A DNA stretch of 44,231 nt from Pseudomonadales bacterium (GTDB taxonomy: Bacteria > Pseudomonadota > Gammaproteobacteria > Pseudomonadales > Pseudohongiellaceae): positions 1-44,231 of the forward strand of contig JALRKV010000021.1 in NCBI GenBank assembly GCA_023254735.1. Reading direction: 5' to 3'. Position numbers and translations under genes: made by a program. Positions 25,764 to 35,552 of the stretch are shown here, one piece after another. Within the stretch, counting starts at the first letter, position 1; each line of letters starts with the position of its first letter. Below the pieces are notes generated by a model. It was not told the origin of the DNA. It made no database searches and was given only the letters and a program-made list of their open reading frames with translations.

Positions 25764-26234
25764 CTAGGCGGCGTCGGGTCCGCGCGCAATAGCTTCCTGA
25801 ACGAAACCAGGGTGAATTTCTTGATTGCCGGTTATCCAACCGCGGCAGTTGTCACTCCCGCAGGCGCAGGCAAACTGTCTAAACAAGACTTGTTCGGTTT
25901 CCGCATAGTCCATTGTTAAATAGCTGTTAGCAGCAATATCTTTTACAGCTGTAATCAGCATATTACGCATGTCTAAGGAAATATTTGGCGAACAAGAATG
26001 CAAAAAATAACCAGAAAAATAGGTATCGTGCAGATGCGTGTTGTCATCGATCTGCAGAGTGTGTTGACGAATATCAGAGACTCTCTCTCCCGCCATTGCG
26101 GCAACAATTTCTCCGCGTTTAAATGACCTGAGTGAGATTACGCCGAAACCATTTGTGTCGTCCTTACGGATCACACGGAAGTCTGTGTCTTTTGGGTAAA
26201 GGGGGTTGTCCCCAAAGCTAGCAGGATAGAGCAT
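25764..26234 (-). CDS. SET-domain protein lysine methyltransferase with post-SET cysteines
   Basis: The ATG at 26234, after GGAGAAAA, gives a 156-residue protein; the frame is open to 26369 but the extension has no good start. SET hallmarks are in order: FRVIRKDDTNGFGVISLRSF (SAM loop with GFG), FLHSCSPNISLD (the N-H-S-C-x-P-N knot motif, first Asn replaced by Leu), YLTMDYAE, and a post-SET zinc motif CACGSDNC. The enzyme would methylate lysine using S-adenosylmethionine. SET proteins are rare in free-living bacteria and their targets are usually unknown. A decarboxylase gene follows on the same strand after a terminator. Confidence 0.85.
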   Translation of the reverse strand: MLYPASFGDNPLYPKDTDFRVIRKDDTNGFGVISLRSFKRGEIVAAMAGERVSDIRQHTLQIDDNTHLHDTYFSGYFLHSCSPNISLDMRNMLITAVKDIAANSYLTMDYAETEQVLFRQFACACGSDNCRGWITGNQEIHPGFVQEAIARGPDAA

Positions 26235-26619
26235 CGTTAATTTTCTCCAAATAACGACCGGTCGCGGACAATCGAAGCCTGTTTCTCTACTAAGGCGACT
26301 AATGCCGAGAACCCAAATCATGTGGTTATTCCACATTGCCAAAACAAGTGCCTGATACTGCGTAGACACTTATCCCAAGAACAGCGCGCTGAGTTCGGTG
26401 CGTGCTAGCACGACCACGTGTTTCAACGCGCGCTTTATACTGCCTATGTGGCATCTTCTACAAGAAATTTTTAGTGGATTCAGAAAGTATTTTTGAAGGG
26501 AAAGAGCGGGAAGGTTTGTGGTCTAAGAGTCCTACTGGACAGCTAAGGTTCTAAGTATTCGGCTAGGGGTGGGACGGGGATCCAGAAGTAGTTTGAGTTC
26601 GAATAACACACGGCCGAAT
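26235..26619. other. 385-bp stretch between SET and YaeQ genes
   Basis: Both flanking genes are on the minus strand, so this holds the SET promoter and the end of the tex-yaeQ transcript. I see no gene, clear terminator or repeat in it. The part from 26235 to 26369 remains open in the SET frame. Confidence 0.4.
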
Positions 26620-27171
26620 CTAACGCTTCGGGGCAGAGCCTTCCTGCAGCTGCTGCAGCCGTAGCTCGCAGTCGCCGGCAGGCGTCGACACGAACAAACT
26701 ATTCTCGCTCACCGTTATCGAGAGCTCCATCGTCCGCTCAACCGTCTTTGCGAGCGCTTGCACACTCGGCCAATCAAAGCGAAAAACGCTGATGGGTAGT
26801 TTAGCAATGTCGGGAGACGACAATTCCCACCATGTCGGCGACTTGGAATTGAAGCTATACAGACGAACCTCTGGCGCGAGACGAGAGACTTTTTTTAGGC
26901 GCTCGATCGTTGGCTCCCCGACGTCGATCCAGAGCGCGAGGGAGCCGTCGAGCGAATGCGCCCAGAGGTCGGCCTCCTCGGTATCGCTCAACCCTTTACA
27001 CAGCTCGAGCCCTTCGCGGGCGTTGAGGCAGTAAGCAAGCACACGCACCATCATGCGCTCTAGTGTCTCCGAGGGATGACACGCCACGGTGAGGCTAAGG
27101 TTCTCGTAGACCTCTCGGTCAAGATCCGTGAGGGCTAGCTTCATTTTATAGATCGTTGGTTTAAGTGCCAT
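26620..27171 (-). CDS. yaeQ: YaeQ family protein
   Basis: The 183-residue product matches YaeQ along its whole length: opening ALKPTIYKMKLALTDLDREVYE, then LTVACHPSETLERMMVRVLAYCLNA, DLWAHSLDGSLALWIDVGEP and WWELSSPDIAKL. YaeQ has a restriction-endonuclease-like fold and a reported link to RfaH-dependent expression, but its function is unsettled. It starts 4 nt after the tex stop codon, so the two are co-transcribed and probably translationally coupled. A 385-bp stretch follows before the SET gene. Confidence 0.9.
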   Translation of the reverse strand: MALKPTIYKMKLALTDLDREVYENLSLTVACHPSETLERMMVRVLAYCLNAREGLELCKGLSDTEEADLWAHSLDGSLALWIDVGEPTIERLKKVSRLAPEVRLYSFNSKSPTWWELSSPDIAKLPISVFRFDWPSVQALAKTVERTMELSITVSENSLFVSTPAGDCELRLQQLQEGSAPKR

Positions 27172-27175
27172 AGTA

Positions 27176-29509
27176 TTACTTTTTCATCGCGCCTTTTAAC
27201 AGATCGCCTAAGGTGCCGGTCTTCACTGGCGTATTCGAGCGCTGCTGAGGCTGCTGTCGATTACTGCTGCGCGCGCCATCGCTACGCCCGCGGCTCGCGG
27301 ACTCGGTCTGGCGTGTTGCTGGATCGTCATCGAGGCGCATCGACAAGCCGATTCTTTGCCGCTTCACGTCAACCTCCATCACCTTAACCTTGACTACGTC
27401 GCCGGTCTTAACGACCGTATGAGGATCTTTGACGAAGCTGTTGGACAGCGCCGAGATATGCACCAATCCATCTTGGTGAACACCGATATCAACAAAAGCG
27501 CCAAAGTTGGTCACATTGGTGACGACACCCTCAAGGGTCATACCCGCTTCGAGGTCAGAGACTTTTTCGACGCCATCTTTGAAGTCTGCGGTTTTGAATT
27601 CCGGTCGCGGATCTCGACCCGGCTTCTCAAGCTCGGCGAGAATGTCGGTCACTGTCGGCAGTCCGAAACGCTCATCGACAAATACTTTCGGATCCAGCGA
27701 CTTCAGATAGCTCACATTACCGATCAGATCATTGACCGATTTTTTCCCTACTGCGCCTATTTTCTCGACAACCGAATACGATTCGGGATGCACCGCCGAC
27801 GCGTCCAGTGGATTCTCACCATCGACTATCCGCAGAAATCCTGCTGCCTGTTCGAAACTTTTTTCGCCGAAACGTGGTACGGCCTTAAGAGCGGCGCGCG
27901 TTTTGAACGCACCGTTGCTATTTCGGTAGGCGACAATGTTAGTCGCTATAGAGGCACTGAGCCCCGCAACACGCCGTAGCAGTGGTGCAGAGGCCATATT
28001 CACATCCACCCCGACTGCATTCACACAGTCTTCGACGACGGCGTCTAGTGAATGCCCTAGCTTTATCTGGCTGACATCATGCTGATACTGACCCACACCA
28101 ATAGACTTTGGCTCAATCTTTACTAGTTCGGCGAGCGGGTCTTGCAAACGTCGCGCAATCGAAATCGCTCCGCGCACGGTGACATCCAAGTCTGGAAATT
28201 CTTCGCGGGCTGTATCGCTGGCGGAATACACCGATGCACCGGCCTCGCTCACCATTGCTTTCTGTGCGCGCAGTTCTGGATGCCTCTTAAGAAGCTCGCT
28301 TGCCAGCTTATCTGTTTCACGCGATGCGGTTCCATTGCCTATAGCGATCAGCTCGACTTTATGCTTTTTGCATAACGCAGCGAGTGTTGCTATCGATTGA
28401 TCCCACTGATTCTTCGGCGCATGGGGATAAATCGCCGTGTCCTCTAGATACTTGCCTGTCGCATCGACAAGCGACACTTTAACGCCGGTACGCAGACCGG
28501 GGTCGAGTCCCATCGTCACTTTGCTGCCTGCAGGGGAGGCAAGCAGAATGGCTTTCATGTTCTCGGCAAAGACTCGAATCGCTTCTTCCTCGGCGCTGTC
28601 GCGGAGCTGACCTAAGAGGTCTAATTCTAAACGCGTGAGAAGTTTTATTTTCCATGTCCATTTCACCACCTCGGCAAGCCAGCGATCTGCCGCCCTGCCC
28701 TTGTCGGCGATACCAAATGTGTTAGCAATCATGAGCTCCGCGCGTTCGGGGACAAATTCAGCCCGTGTCTTGTCGGCGTTCGCTACCGCCGCGGGGGTGG
28801 CGATAGTCGCGTGGAGATAGGTTTCCTTGCGGCCGCGGAAGATGGCAAGTGCGCGGTGCGAAGGCACGCGTTTTAGCGGCTCGTCGTAGTCGAAATAATC
28901 ACGGAATTTCGCCGCGTCGTTTTCTTTGCCCTCGACCACGCGCGACTGCAACACGCCCTCTTCCCAGAGATAGTTGCGAAGACTGCCGCTAAGCTCCGGA
29001 TGCTCGGCGAAACGTTCCATCAGGATCTGCTTCGCGCCGTCCAGCACTTCTTTCGCCCCTGCAAATCCTGCTTCGGCGTCGACAAACGCCTCTGCCTCTT
29101 GTTCGGGATCGAGCGTCGGATCCTCCAAGAGCCTATCCGCGAGTGGCTCGATCCCCGCCTCGATAGCAATCATTGCCTTGGTGCGGCGTTTCTTTTTGTA
29201 AGGCAAATAGAGATCTTCGAGAATCGATTTTGTCTCAGCGGCAGTGATTCTCTGCTCGAGTTCGGGGGTAAGTTTGCCCTGTTCGGCAATACTCGCAACG
29301 ATCGCTTGCTTTCGCTCTTGCAGTTCGCGCAGATACCGAAGGCGTACTTCGAGGTCTCGCAGCTGGAGGTCATCGAGACCGCCAGTTGCCTCTTTGCGAT
29401 AACGTGAGATGAAGGGGACTGTCGAACCTTCGTCGAGGAGAGCGATCGTTGCAGCAACCTGCTGCACCATTACGCCGAGTTCCTCGGCAATTTTACTATT
29501 GATATCCAT
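27176..29509 (-). CDS. tex: Tex-family RNA-binding transcription accessory protein
   Basis: A full-length 777-residue Tex protein. The N-terminal helical region reads [38 protein letters not shown]; a YqgF/RNase-H-like domain begins at [22 protein letters not shown] (about 325); paired helix-hairpin-helix motifs lie in [19 protein letters not shown] and [20 protein letters not shown]; and an S1 RNA-binding domain spans [21 protein letters not shown] to RQRIGLSMR. The C-terminus is a low-complexity Gln/Arg/Ser tail. Tex binds RNA and affects transcription and toxin or stress gene expression. The gene is just downstream of rdgC (47 bp) and 4 nt before yaeQ. Confidence 0.95.
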   Translation of the reverse strand: MDINSKIAEELGVMVQQVAATIALLDEGSTVPFISRYRKEATGGLDDLQLRDLEVRLRYLRELQERKQAIVASIAEQGKLTPELEQRITAAETKSILEDLYLPYKKKRRTKAMIAIEAGIEPLADRLLEDPTLDPEQEAEAFVDAEAGFAGAKEVLDGAKQILMERFAEHPELSGSLRNYLWEEGVLQSRVVEGKENDAAKFRDYFDYDEPLKRVPSHRALAIFRGRKETYLHATIATPAAVANADKTRAEFVPERAELMIANTFGIADKGRAADRWLAEVVKWTWKIKLLTRLELDLLGQLRDSAEEEAIRVFAENMKAILLASPAGSKVTMGLDPGLRTGVKVSLVDATGKYLEDTAIYPHAPKNQWDQSIATLAALCKKHKVELIAIGNGTASRETDKLASELLKRHPELRAQKAMVSEAGASVYSASDTAREEFPDLDVTVRGAISIARRLQDPLAELVKIEPKSIGVGQYQHDVSQIKLGHSLDAVVEDCVNAVGVDVNMASAPLLRRVAGLSASIATNIVAYRNSNGAFKTRAALKAVPRFGEKSFEQAAGFLRIVDGENPLDASAVHPESYSVVEKIGAVGKKSVNDLIGNVSYLKSLDPKVFVDERFGLPTVTDILAELEKPGRDPRPEFKTADFKDGVEKVSDLEAGMTLEGVVTNVTNFGAFVDIGVHQDGLVHISALSNSFVKDPHTVVKTGDVVKVKVMEVDVKRQRIGLSMRLDDDPATRQTESASRGRSDGARSSNRQQPQQRSNTPVKTGTLGDLLKGAMKK

Positions 29510-29556
29510 TTAGGCGGGGGTTCCTGCTGCTTGCGCTGTTTAGCTGCTCGTGCCTA

Positions 29557-30477
29557 CTAATTGCTGGCGCTGTTGCTTTGTTCTAATCCGCCAAAAGCGG
29601 CAATAAAGTCTTTGAAGAAGTCTGTGAGCTGAAGCGTCATTACCGCAAATTCTTGATCGAATTTTTCGGCAGCAGTTTCGGCGTCACCCTGATCACGCTC
29701 TTCGTTCATTCCAACGAACTTTACGCGCTTGATCGAAAGGTCTTCGGATAAAACGCAGCTAATCACGCTATTCCATGTCACGCCGAGACTTTTAACCTGT
29801 TTGCCGGCGCCTAGGTGTGCCTGTATCTCTTCGCTAAATAAGTCTTGGCCCTTGCAGCGCACAACATTACCGCCGTCGATGGGATTGAATAGTTCGCATT
29901 CTTCATCGATAACAAAATTGTCGCTGCCGTGCTGCTCACGAAGCCAGCGAGTCATCACATCTGCCGGTGCGCGATTGGTCGCGGGAATCTCTACCGGAAG
30001 CGACCCAAGCGTATCGCGGAGGAGGGTTATAAGTTCCTCGGCTTTCGGCGCACTGCTCGAATTCACAATCAGCATGTTGTCGGCGAGCGACAAATAGGCA
30101 AAGGTTTGCTGATTGCGCGTGAATGCTCTAGGCAGAAGAGTCACGAATACGTCGTCTCGAATCTGACGCTTTTCTTTTCGGTAGATCTTGCGCCCCTGAC
30201 GCTCCTCTAGCTCTGCAACCTTCTCCTCTGTCGCCTCGTTCACGACAGACGCGGGCAGTAAGCGTTCTTGCTTCTGCGCGCAGAGCATCAGGTAAGGGCC
30301 TTGTACATGGCTTAACATTTCGCCTTCGCGCCCCAGAGGGCTAACCCAGCCCAACCGCGCCTTTTCCATGGACCCGCAGGGCTCGAATAATTTATCGGCT
30401 AGCGCGGTTTCGATTTCTTCGAAGGATTTAGCAAGAGGTTTGGCAAAGGTATAAAGGCGAAGGTTCTTAAACCACAT
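29557..30477 (-). CDS. rdgC: Recombination-associated protein RdgC
   Basis: A 306-residue RdgC of normal length, opening MWFKNLRLYTFAKPLAKSFEE with the conserved segment FEPCGSMEKARLGWVSPLGR. Central parts LLPASVVNEATEEKVAELEERQGRKIYRKEKRQIRDDV and the C-terminal segment DLSIKRVKFVGMNEERDQGDA are family-typical. RdgC forms a ring around DNA and restrains RecA, and is nearly confined to Beta- and Gammaproteobacteria, which supports the host assignment. It lies upstream of tex on the minus strand and diverges from the DUF885 gene. Confidence 0.95.
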   Translation of the reverse strand: MWFKNLRLYTFAKPLAKSFEEIETALADKLFEPCGSMEKARLGWVSPLGREGEMLSHVQGPYLMLCAQKQERLLPASVVNEATEEKVAELEERQGRKIYRKEKRQIRDDVFVTLLPRAFTRNQQTFAYLSLADNMLIVNSSSAPKAEELITLLRDTLGSLPVEIPATNRAPADVMTRWLREQHGSDNFVIDEECELFNPIDGGNVVRCKGQDLFSEEIQAHLGAGKQVKSLGVTWNSVISCVLSEDLSIKRVKFVGMNEERDQGDAETAAEKFDQEFAVMTLQLTDFFKDFIAAFGGLEQSNSASN

Positions 30478-30695
30478 AAGGCGAAGTCCATTTGATCGGC
30501 GGGGCCGAGATTATGCAATAGGCGGAGGGGTTAATCCACAAAGCAGCGCCCAAACATGGCTCATGGACACTTCGGTTGTTTGCTTCTATTCTGAAAGCGT
30601 AGACGGCAGCGGCCTTACTCTCGCACACCCTAGACTCGCTGCGGCTTGTCGTAGAGAAAGTGCGCCTCAAACCATTCAACTCGGGAATGAAATCA

Positions 30696-32585
30696 ATGTC
30701 TTTACACAACTCATCGATCGCCGGGGCATCCTGGCTTGGTAGTTTTCGCCTCGCGCTATTCGCTCTTATTAGCTGCCTCGGCCTGGCGGCCTGTGGACCA
30801 GCAGACACCCCAGCGACGGTTGCGTCACCAATGCCTGCGACGACTCAGGAAACAAGCGAGTCCCAGCGGCTTACCATATGGCTCGATGCCGAATACGCTC
30901 GCGAGCTCGATTTCTCGCCGCTCGCGAAGACTCGCCTAGGCGATAAGAGTGCCCACGGAGAACTAGACGACGTCTCCGAGGCTGCAAGCGATGCTCAGCT
31001 TGCGTGGCGCAGAGAGTCGGTTTCGAGGCTTCGACGCGAATTCGACTACGCGCAGTTAGACGACGAGGCGAAACGCTCCTTCGATCTCTGGGTGTATCAG
31101 CTCACTCAAGCCGAGCAGTCGGTTCCGTTTCGGCGCCATGGCTTTATCTTTGGCCGCAATGGCCCTCAAGCCTCTCTGCCTAACAGCCTTATCAACTATC
31201 ATGTTGTAGACACGGAGCAGGACGCGCTCGACTATATTTCCCGACTAGAGCAGAGCGGTCGCTACCTTCTGCAGTACCTCACGCGCACGCAGCGCGCCGC
31301 CGAGGATGGCATACGCGCGCCGCATTTCGATTATCAGCAGGCGCTGAGCGAGATCGAACGCATAACCACCGGCGAGCCCTTTAACGACAGCGGCAGTTCA
31401 GCACTCTGGCACGACATCACCACTAAGTTCAGTGCGCTGGTAGCTGCAGGCACGGTCGAGCAAGCGCGAGCCGACACTCTCCTTGAGCGGGCACGCACCG
31501 CGATTCTAGACAACATGCAGCCCGCGTATGCTCAGATAAGCGCGTGGCTCACCGCCGACCTAGCGAATGTGTCCGACATAGCCCAAGGGTCGTGGTCATT
31601 GCCCGATGGCGAGGCGTATTACCAAATGCGCCTCGAACGCATGACCACGCTGCCGCTGACCGCGGACGAAATTTTTGACACGGGTGTCAGCGAAGTCGCT
31701 CGCATCCAAGCAGAAATGGAGGAGATCAAAGCGCGCGTAGGTTTCGAAGGATCGCTACAGGACTTCTTTACCTTCATCCGTAACGACGACCGTTTCTATC
31801 ACCCGAATACGGACGAAGGCCGAGCCGCCTATATCGCCGACGCCGACGCAATACTCGCTGCTACCTACGCAAAGCTTCCCGAGTTCTTCGGCATCCTGCC
31901 CAAGGCGGGCTTGCAGGTTCGGCGCGTTGAGCCCTTCCGCGAGCAGGACGGCGGCGCTGCACACTATGCACGCGGAACCAAAGACGGCTCACGCCCGGGT
32001 ACGTTCTATGCCCATTTGTCGGATATGCGCGCCGCGTCTAAGCATCGCCTCGAAAATCTCGCCTATCACGAAGGCGTGCCGGGGCATCACATGCAAATCT
32101 CGATTCAGCAGGAGCTCGAAGGTCTTCCCGCCTTCCGCGCGAATAAAGGCTATACCGCGTTTAGCGAGGGCTGGGGACTCTACGCCGAAGGACTAGGTAA
32201 AGAGATGGGTGGGTACGAAGACCCCTATGCAGATTTCGGCCGTCTGTCCGGCGAGATCTGGCGCGCAGTGCGTTTAGTTGTCGACACCGGCATACACGCG
32301 AAGCGCTGGACTCAGGATGAGGCGGTTCAGTACGCGCTCGAAAATTCACCGCGTCCTGAACCCTCGGTGCGGTCAGAGATACGCCGCTACTTTAATAATC
32401 CGGGGCAGGCTACCGCCTATAAGATTGGCATGTTGCGCATACAAGCCATCCGCGCCAAGGCCGAGGCGGCCTTGGGGGATAACTTCGATATCCGCGAGTT
32501 CCACGATCAGATTCTAGGTTCCGGCCAGCTACCCATGGGCATGCTCGAAGCCAAAATTGACGCGTGGATCGAGGCTAGGCGCTAA
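30696..32585 (+). CDS. DUF885 family lipoprotein, predicted metallopeptidase
   Basis: Three starts are possible: GTG 30660, ATG 30687 and ATG 30696; the last is best placed behind GGGA and gives 629 residues. The N-terminus is a lipoprotein signal ending LGLAAC. The body is helical, with the DUF885 signature YHEGVPGHHMQI (about residue 458) that provides H-E and H-H metal ligands, and YTAFSEGWGLYAEGLGKEMGGYEDPYADFGRLSGEIWRAVRLVVDTGIHAKRW. Such proteins are anchored in the envelope and probably hydrolyse peptides, but few have a known substrate. Its end overlaps the end of the convergent ald gene by 11 bp. Confidence 0.85.
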   Translation: MSLHNSSIAGASWLGSFRLALFALISCLGLAACGPADTPATVASPMPATTQETSESQRLTIWLDAEYARELDFSPLAKTRLGDKSAHGELDDVSEAASDAQLAWRRESVSRLRREFDYAQLDDEAKRSFDLWVYQLTQAEQSVPFRRHGFIFGRNGPQASLPNSLINYHVVDTEQDALDYISRLEQSGRYLLQYLTRTQRAAEDGIRAPHFDYQQALSEIERITTGEPFNDSGSSALWHDITTKFSALVAAGTVEQARADTLLERARTAILDNMQPAYAQISAWLTADLANVSDIAQGSWSLPDGEAYYQMRLERMTTLPLTADEIFDTGVSEVARIQAEMEEIKARVGFEGSLQDFFTFIRNDDRFYHPNTDEGRAAYIADADAILAATYAKLPEFFGILPKAGLQVRRVEPFREQDGGAAHYARGTKDGSRPGTFYAHLSDMRAASKHRLENLAYHEGVPGHHMQISIQQELEGLPAFRANKGYTAFSEGWGLYAEGLGKEMGGYEDPYADFGRLSGEIWRAVRLVVDTGIHAKRWTQDEAVQYALENSPRPEPSVRSEIRRYFNNPGQATAYKIGMLRIQAIRAKAEAALGDNFDIREFHDQILGSGQLPMGMLEAKIDAWIEARR

Positions 32586-33714
32586 CCTGCAATCCACCGT
32601 GCTTAAGCGCCTCGGTGGGCTCAACGAAACCGAGCCCCTGCGCATCGGCGACAGCCTGCATGGTGAGTACGCCGCGGTATACGTTAAGGCCATTGAGCAG
32701 ATGGGCGTCACTGCGCAGAGCCTCCTCCGCGCCTTTATTTGCCAGACTCATCACGAAGGGCAGTGTGGCATTGGTTAGCGCAAACGTCGACGTACGCGCT
32801 ACGCCACCCGGCATATTCGCCACACAGTAATGGATGATTCCATCGACCACATAGGTGGGATCCTGATGCGTTGTGGCGCGGCTCGTTTCGAAACAACCGC
32901 CTTGATCGATTGCCACATCCACGAGTACCGAGCCGGGCTTCATAACTCCGAGCATATCGCGGGTCACCAGTTTAGGCGCAGAAGCGCCCGGGACTAGCAC
33001 CGCGCCAATGACTGCATCGGCCGTTCTGAGCTGGGTCTCGATCGCATCGGTCGTCGAATAGAGTGTTTTAATCCGCCCGTCGAATAGCTCATCTATCTGG
33101 CGCAGCCGTGGCAACGACCGATCCAATATCGTGACGTCGGCGCCGAGGCCGAGTGCCATGCGGGCGGCATTCAGACCAACCACGCCACCGCCGAGTACGA
33201 CAACCTTACCTGCCTCGACACCTGGCACGCCTCCGAGTAGCACACCGCTGCCGCCTTTCGATTTTTCGAGACAAAGCGCCGCTTCCTGAATAGACATTCT
33301 GCCGGCTACCTCGCTCATCGGCGCAAGGAGGGGCAGCGAATTATTTAGTCCGGTTACCGTTTCGTAAGCGATACAGGTTGCACCCGAGGCCAGAAGTAAT
33401 TTGGTCTGCTCGGGGTCTGGCGCAAGGTGTAAGTAAGTGAACAGCGTCTGGTTTGCTCGAAGCTGTTTACACTCGCTCGGCTGCGGCTCTTTTACCTTTA
33501 CGACCAATTCGGCGCGCTCGAATATCTCGGCGGCAGTTGCGACAACCTCAGCGCCCGCGTCGGCATACTGCTCATCGGTAAGGCCGATAGCGGTGCCTCC
33601 CTGTGTCTCGACGAGCACGTGATGCCCCGCGCTAACAAGCTCACGAACGCCCGCAGGGGTTAGACCGATGCGATATTCGTGGTTCTTAATTTCCTTAGGG
33701 ACACCTATCAGCAT
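32575..33714 (-). CDS. ald: Alanine dehydrogenase
   Basis: With the ATG at 33714, which follows GAGGAG, the product has 379 residues, the usual length. The opening [20 protein letters not shown] is diagnostic. The substrate-site residues lie in VVKVKEPQ and TYLHLAPDP, and the NAD-binding fold in [28 protein letters not shown] (about 170-200). The enzyme interconverts L-alanine and pyruvate with NAD. It diverges from an Lrp/AsnC-type regulator that starts 181 bp away, the arrangement in which that regulator controls ald in response to alanine. The 3' end overlaps the DUF885 stop by 11 bp. Confidence 0.95.
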   Translation of the reverse strand: MLIGVPKEIKNHEYRIGLTPAGVRELVSAGHHVLVETQGGTAIGLTDEQYADAGAEVVATAAEIFERAELVVKVKEPQPSECKQLRANQTLFTYLHLAPDPEQTKLLLASGATCIAYETVTGLNNSLPLLAPMSEVAGRMSIQEAALCLEKSKGGSGVLLGGVPGVEAGKVVVLGGGVVGLNAARMALGLGADVTILDRSLPRLRQIDELFDGRIKTLYSTTDAIETQLRTADAVIGAVLVPGASAPKLVTRDMLGVMKPGSVLVDVAIDQGGCFETSRATTHQDPTYVVDGIIHYCVANMPGGVARTSTFALTNATLPFVMSLANKGAEEALRSDAHLLNGLNVYRGVLTMQAVADAQGLGFVEPTEALKHGGLQVSA

Positions 33715-33895
33715 TGCCGCTCTCCTCATGACTCATCTTGGATACCCACGCGCAAAATGCACGCAGTTAGTACGTTAAGAAGTATAGCCAAGGGGCTAAA
33801 AATACAATTGGCAAATACCCTTACATCTGCACTTTAAATTGAGATAAAGTCTGCTTTTATGACCATTAATTAGTGAAATCATCTGGATGAATTAA
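33715..33895. promoter_or_regulatory. Divergent ald / Lrp-type regulator control region
   Basis: The 181-bp gap is AT-rich and contains two nested dyads: GCCAA-N16-TTGGC (33787-33812) and AAGGG-N23-CCCTT (33790-33822). Lrp-type regulators bind such AT-rich, loosely palindromic sites, so this is the likely operator for both genes. Exact binding sites are not resolved. Confidence 0.55.
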
Positions 33896-34372
33896 ATGAA
33901 GCAGCCCAAATCTCTATCTAGAATCGATCGAAAAATACTCAGAGAGCTGCAGACTAACGGCCGCATCAGCTATGCCGAGCTTGCCCGCAGGGTAGGTCTT
34001 ACCACTACCCCATGCATGGAGCGAGTAAAGCGAATGGAGCGCGACGGCGTGATCCGTGGTTACTGTGCGATTCTCAATCCGGCGCAGCTAGAGGCCGGCC
34101 TTGTGGTGTTTGTGCAGATTCGCCTTTCACGCAAGTCTCCAGACATCTTCGCCGAGTTTACCGAGGCTGCGCTGGCACTCGAGTCGGTGCAAGAATGCCA
34201 TCTTGTGTCGGGCAATTTCGACTACCTAATCAAGGCTCGGGTCGCCAATATGGGGGCGTATCGCGAGTTGCTCGGCGATACTCTGCTCACCCTGCCCGGC
34301 GTTCAGGAGTCGACGAGCTACGTGGTGATGGAGCAGGTTAAAGAAACCTTGAAGATTCCGGTGCCGAGTTAG
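33896..34372 (+). CDS. Lrp/AsnC-family transcriptional regulator
   Basis: The 158-residue protein has the winged helix opening LSRIDRKILRELQTNGRISYAELARRVGLTTTPCMERVKRMERDGVIRGY (about 7-56), then the RAM ligand-binding domain with VQECHLVSGNFDYLIKARV (about 100-120), where the Gly-x-Asp turn binds amino acids between subunits. It diverges from ald, so it probably activates or represses alanine dehydrogenase in response to alanine or another amino acid. Its stop is 3 bp from the stop of the convergent dioxygenase gene. Confidence 0.92.
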   Translation: MKQPKSLSRIDRKILRELQTNGRISYAELARRVGLTTTPCMERVKRMERDGVIRGYCAILNPAQLEAGLVVFVQIRLSRKSPDIFAEFTEAALALESVQECHLVSGNFDYLIKARVANMGAYRELLGDTLLTLPGVQESTSYVVMEQVKETLKIPVPS

Positions 34373-34375
34373 CTT

Positions 34376-35089
34376 CTACCGCGGCGGGTCGACTCTGTCG
34401 CTAACCGAGGTGTTTACTCGATACCACCCGGCAATGGCATAGCGGTCGCGCGTGGTGGGTAGGACTTCATGAGGGAAGTCTTCACTAAGAAAAAGCACCA
34501 AGGTTCCCATGAGCGGAGTGACTTTGGTCTCAGTGGGCAGGCCCGCTGCGAGCAGAGCAGGCGAATTTTGCGACTCGCTTTCCGCGTCCGATGGGTAAAG
34601 CACGAGCTCACCGCCATCATGCGCGGCCCAACCGGGGTTAAGGTAGAGCACCAGCGAGAGAACCCGATTTGCCTCGCCTCTGAAGGCATCTTTGTGGCGT
34701 TTGTAATAGTCGCCCGGGCTATAGAGGGAGAAATGACTTTCGAAGGAGAACAAACCCAACAACAGATGCCTGTTGAGATAGGTTTGTAGCGCTTGCGCCC
34801 ACGCTAACCAGTCGCGTCCTGCCTGTGAATCGCCCTCGATCCAGCAGATTTCGTCCGTGCGAACGAATTTGCTGCGGGTAAAGCGGTTGCCTCGACCAAT
34901 ACCGGCTGCGGAGAACTTATCGTCATTAATCGACACGACGTGATCGTGCAGTGCCGTAATCAGCGGCATCGGCATGGCGGCAGGATTGATGCTGAAACCC
35001 TGCTCAGTGATCTCCTTGGCGATTTTTGCGAATAACGCCTCATCATCAAAGTAAGACCCGGTGAAGGACTTTACTACCTGTTTGACCAT
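34376..35089 (-). CDS. 2-oxoglutarate/Fe(II) dioxygenase, prolyl-4-hydroxylase-like
   Basis: The 237-residue product carries a prolyl-hydroxylase-type double-stranded beta-helix: YYKRHKDAF holds the first two iron ligands (H132, D134), RVLSLVLYLNPGW and DGGELVLYP are core strands, and FPHEVLPTTRDRYAIAGWYR holds the third iron ligand (H207) and the oxoglutarate-binding Arg (R216). Substrates in the family include prolyl residues and free amino acids. It is a single gene that converges on the Lrp-type gene. The ATG at 35089 lacks a strong ribosome-binding site. Confidence 0.83.
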   Translation of the reverse strand: MVKQVVKSFTGSYFDDEALFAKIAKEITEQGFSINPAAMPMPLITALHDHVVSINDDKFSAAGIGRGNRFTRSKFVRTDEICWIEGDSQAGRDWLAWAQALQTYLNRHLLLGLFSFESHFSLYSPGDYYKRHKDAFRGEANRVLSLVLYLNPGWAAHDGGELVLYPSDAESESQNSPALLAAGLPTETKVTPLMGTLVLFLSEDFPHEVLPTTRDRYAIAGWYRVNTSVSDRVDPPR

Positions 35090-35212
35090 GGGTGTAACTC
35101 GAGTGTTTGAAGCAGTGATTATCGCGCTGTTCTCTAATCCTGCAAGCCAAATCTTCGGGTGGCCAGGGGACTCTTGTTATGGGCCGTGCAAACCGCGCTA
35201 GGAAAGAAGAGT

Positions 35213-35246
35213 AAAAAAAACCCGCCGAGCGAAACGCTGGCGGGTT
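35213..35246 (-). terminator. Strong rho-independent terminator on the minus strand
   Basis: AACCCGCC (35219-35226) pairs with GGCGGGTT (35239-35246), with an inner AGCG-AAA-CGCT stem, followed on the minus strand by eight T (35213-35220). It lies 307 bp past the SRPBCC stop, so it ends either a long 3' leader or an independent small transcript. Confidence 0.85.
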
Positions 35247-35552
35247 CAAAAATACTGAAAACTAGGTTGGTGCATTTCGGTGTGGCGAGAGAGGGAGAGA
35301 ATCTCCTCACACATCGGAATGCGTTTTCGAGTATGTGCAAATAACGATGCAACAGCCGTACCAAGTTCACTATCTAGACAAAAATATTTCTATTTCTCTA
35401 TTTTCCCACTTAGGTACGTTGATTTCTGCGGGTTTAGGCTCGCCTTCGCTTAAAGCGCCGTTCTGTTCTCACCTTCTTTATATGCGGCACTCTGATCAGC
35501 GCGCACCATCACGCTCACCCCGCGTGCGTCAAAGCACCAAAATAGCACACAC
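35247..35552 (-). other. 306-bp stretch before a terminator, possible small transcript
   Basis: No recognisable gene. On the minus strand a 19-codon frame runs from an ATG at 35509 (behind GGGGTGAG) to 35450. An overlapping frame without a good start continues through AEINVPKWENREIEIFLSR to a stop at 35374-35376, so a frameshifted short gene is conceivable. The strong terminator at 35213-35246 shows that a minus-strand transcript passes through. Confidence 0.35.

Noticed and set aside
27356..27979. Plus-strand open frame of 207 codons
   Set aside because: Antisense to the conserved S1 and helix-hairpin-helix regions of tex.
35250..35350. Minus-strand segment with a GAGGAGATTCTCTCC hairpin and CGCCACA, faintly like a tRNA 3' end
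   Set aside because: The loop has 3 bases rather than 7, and no acceptor or anticodon arm is found.
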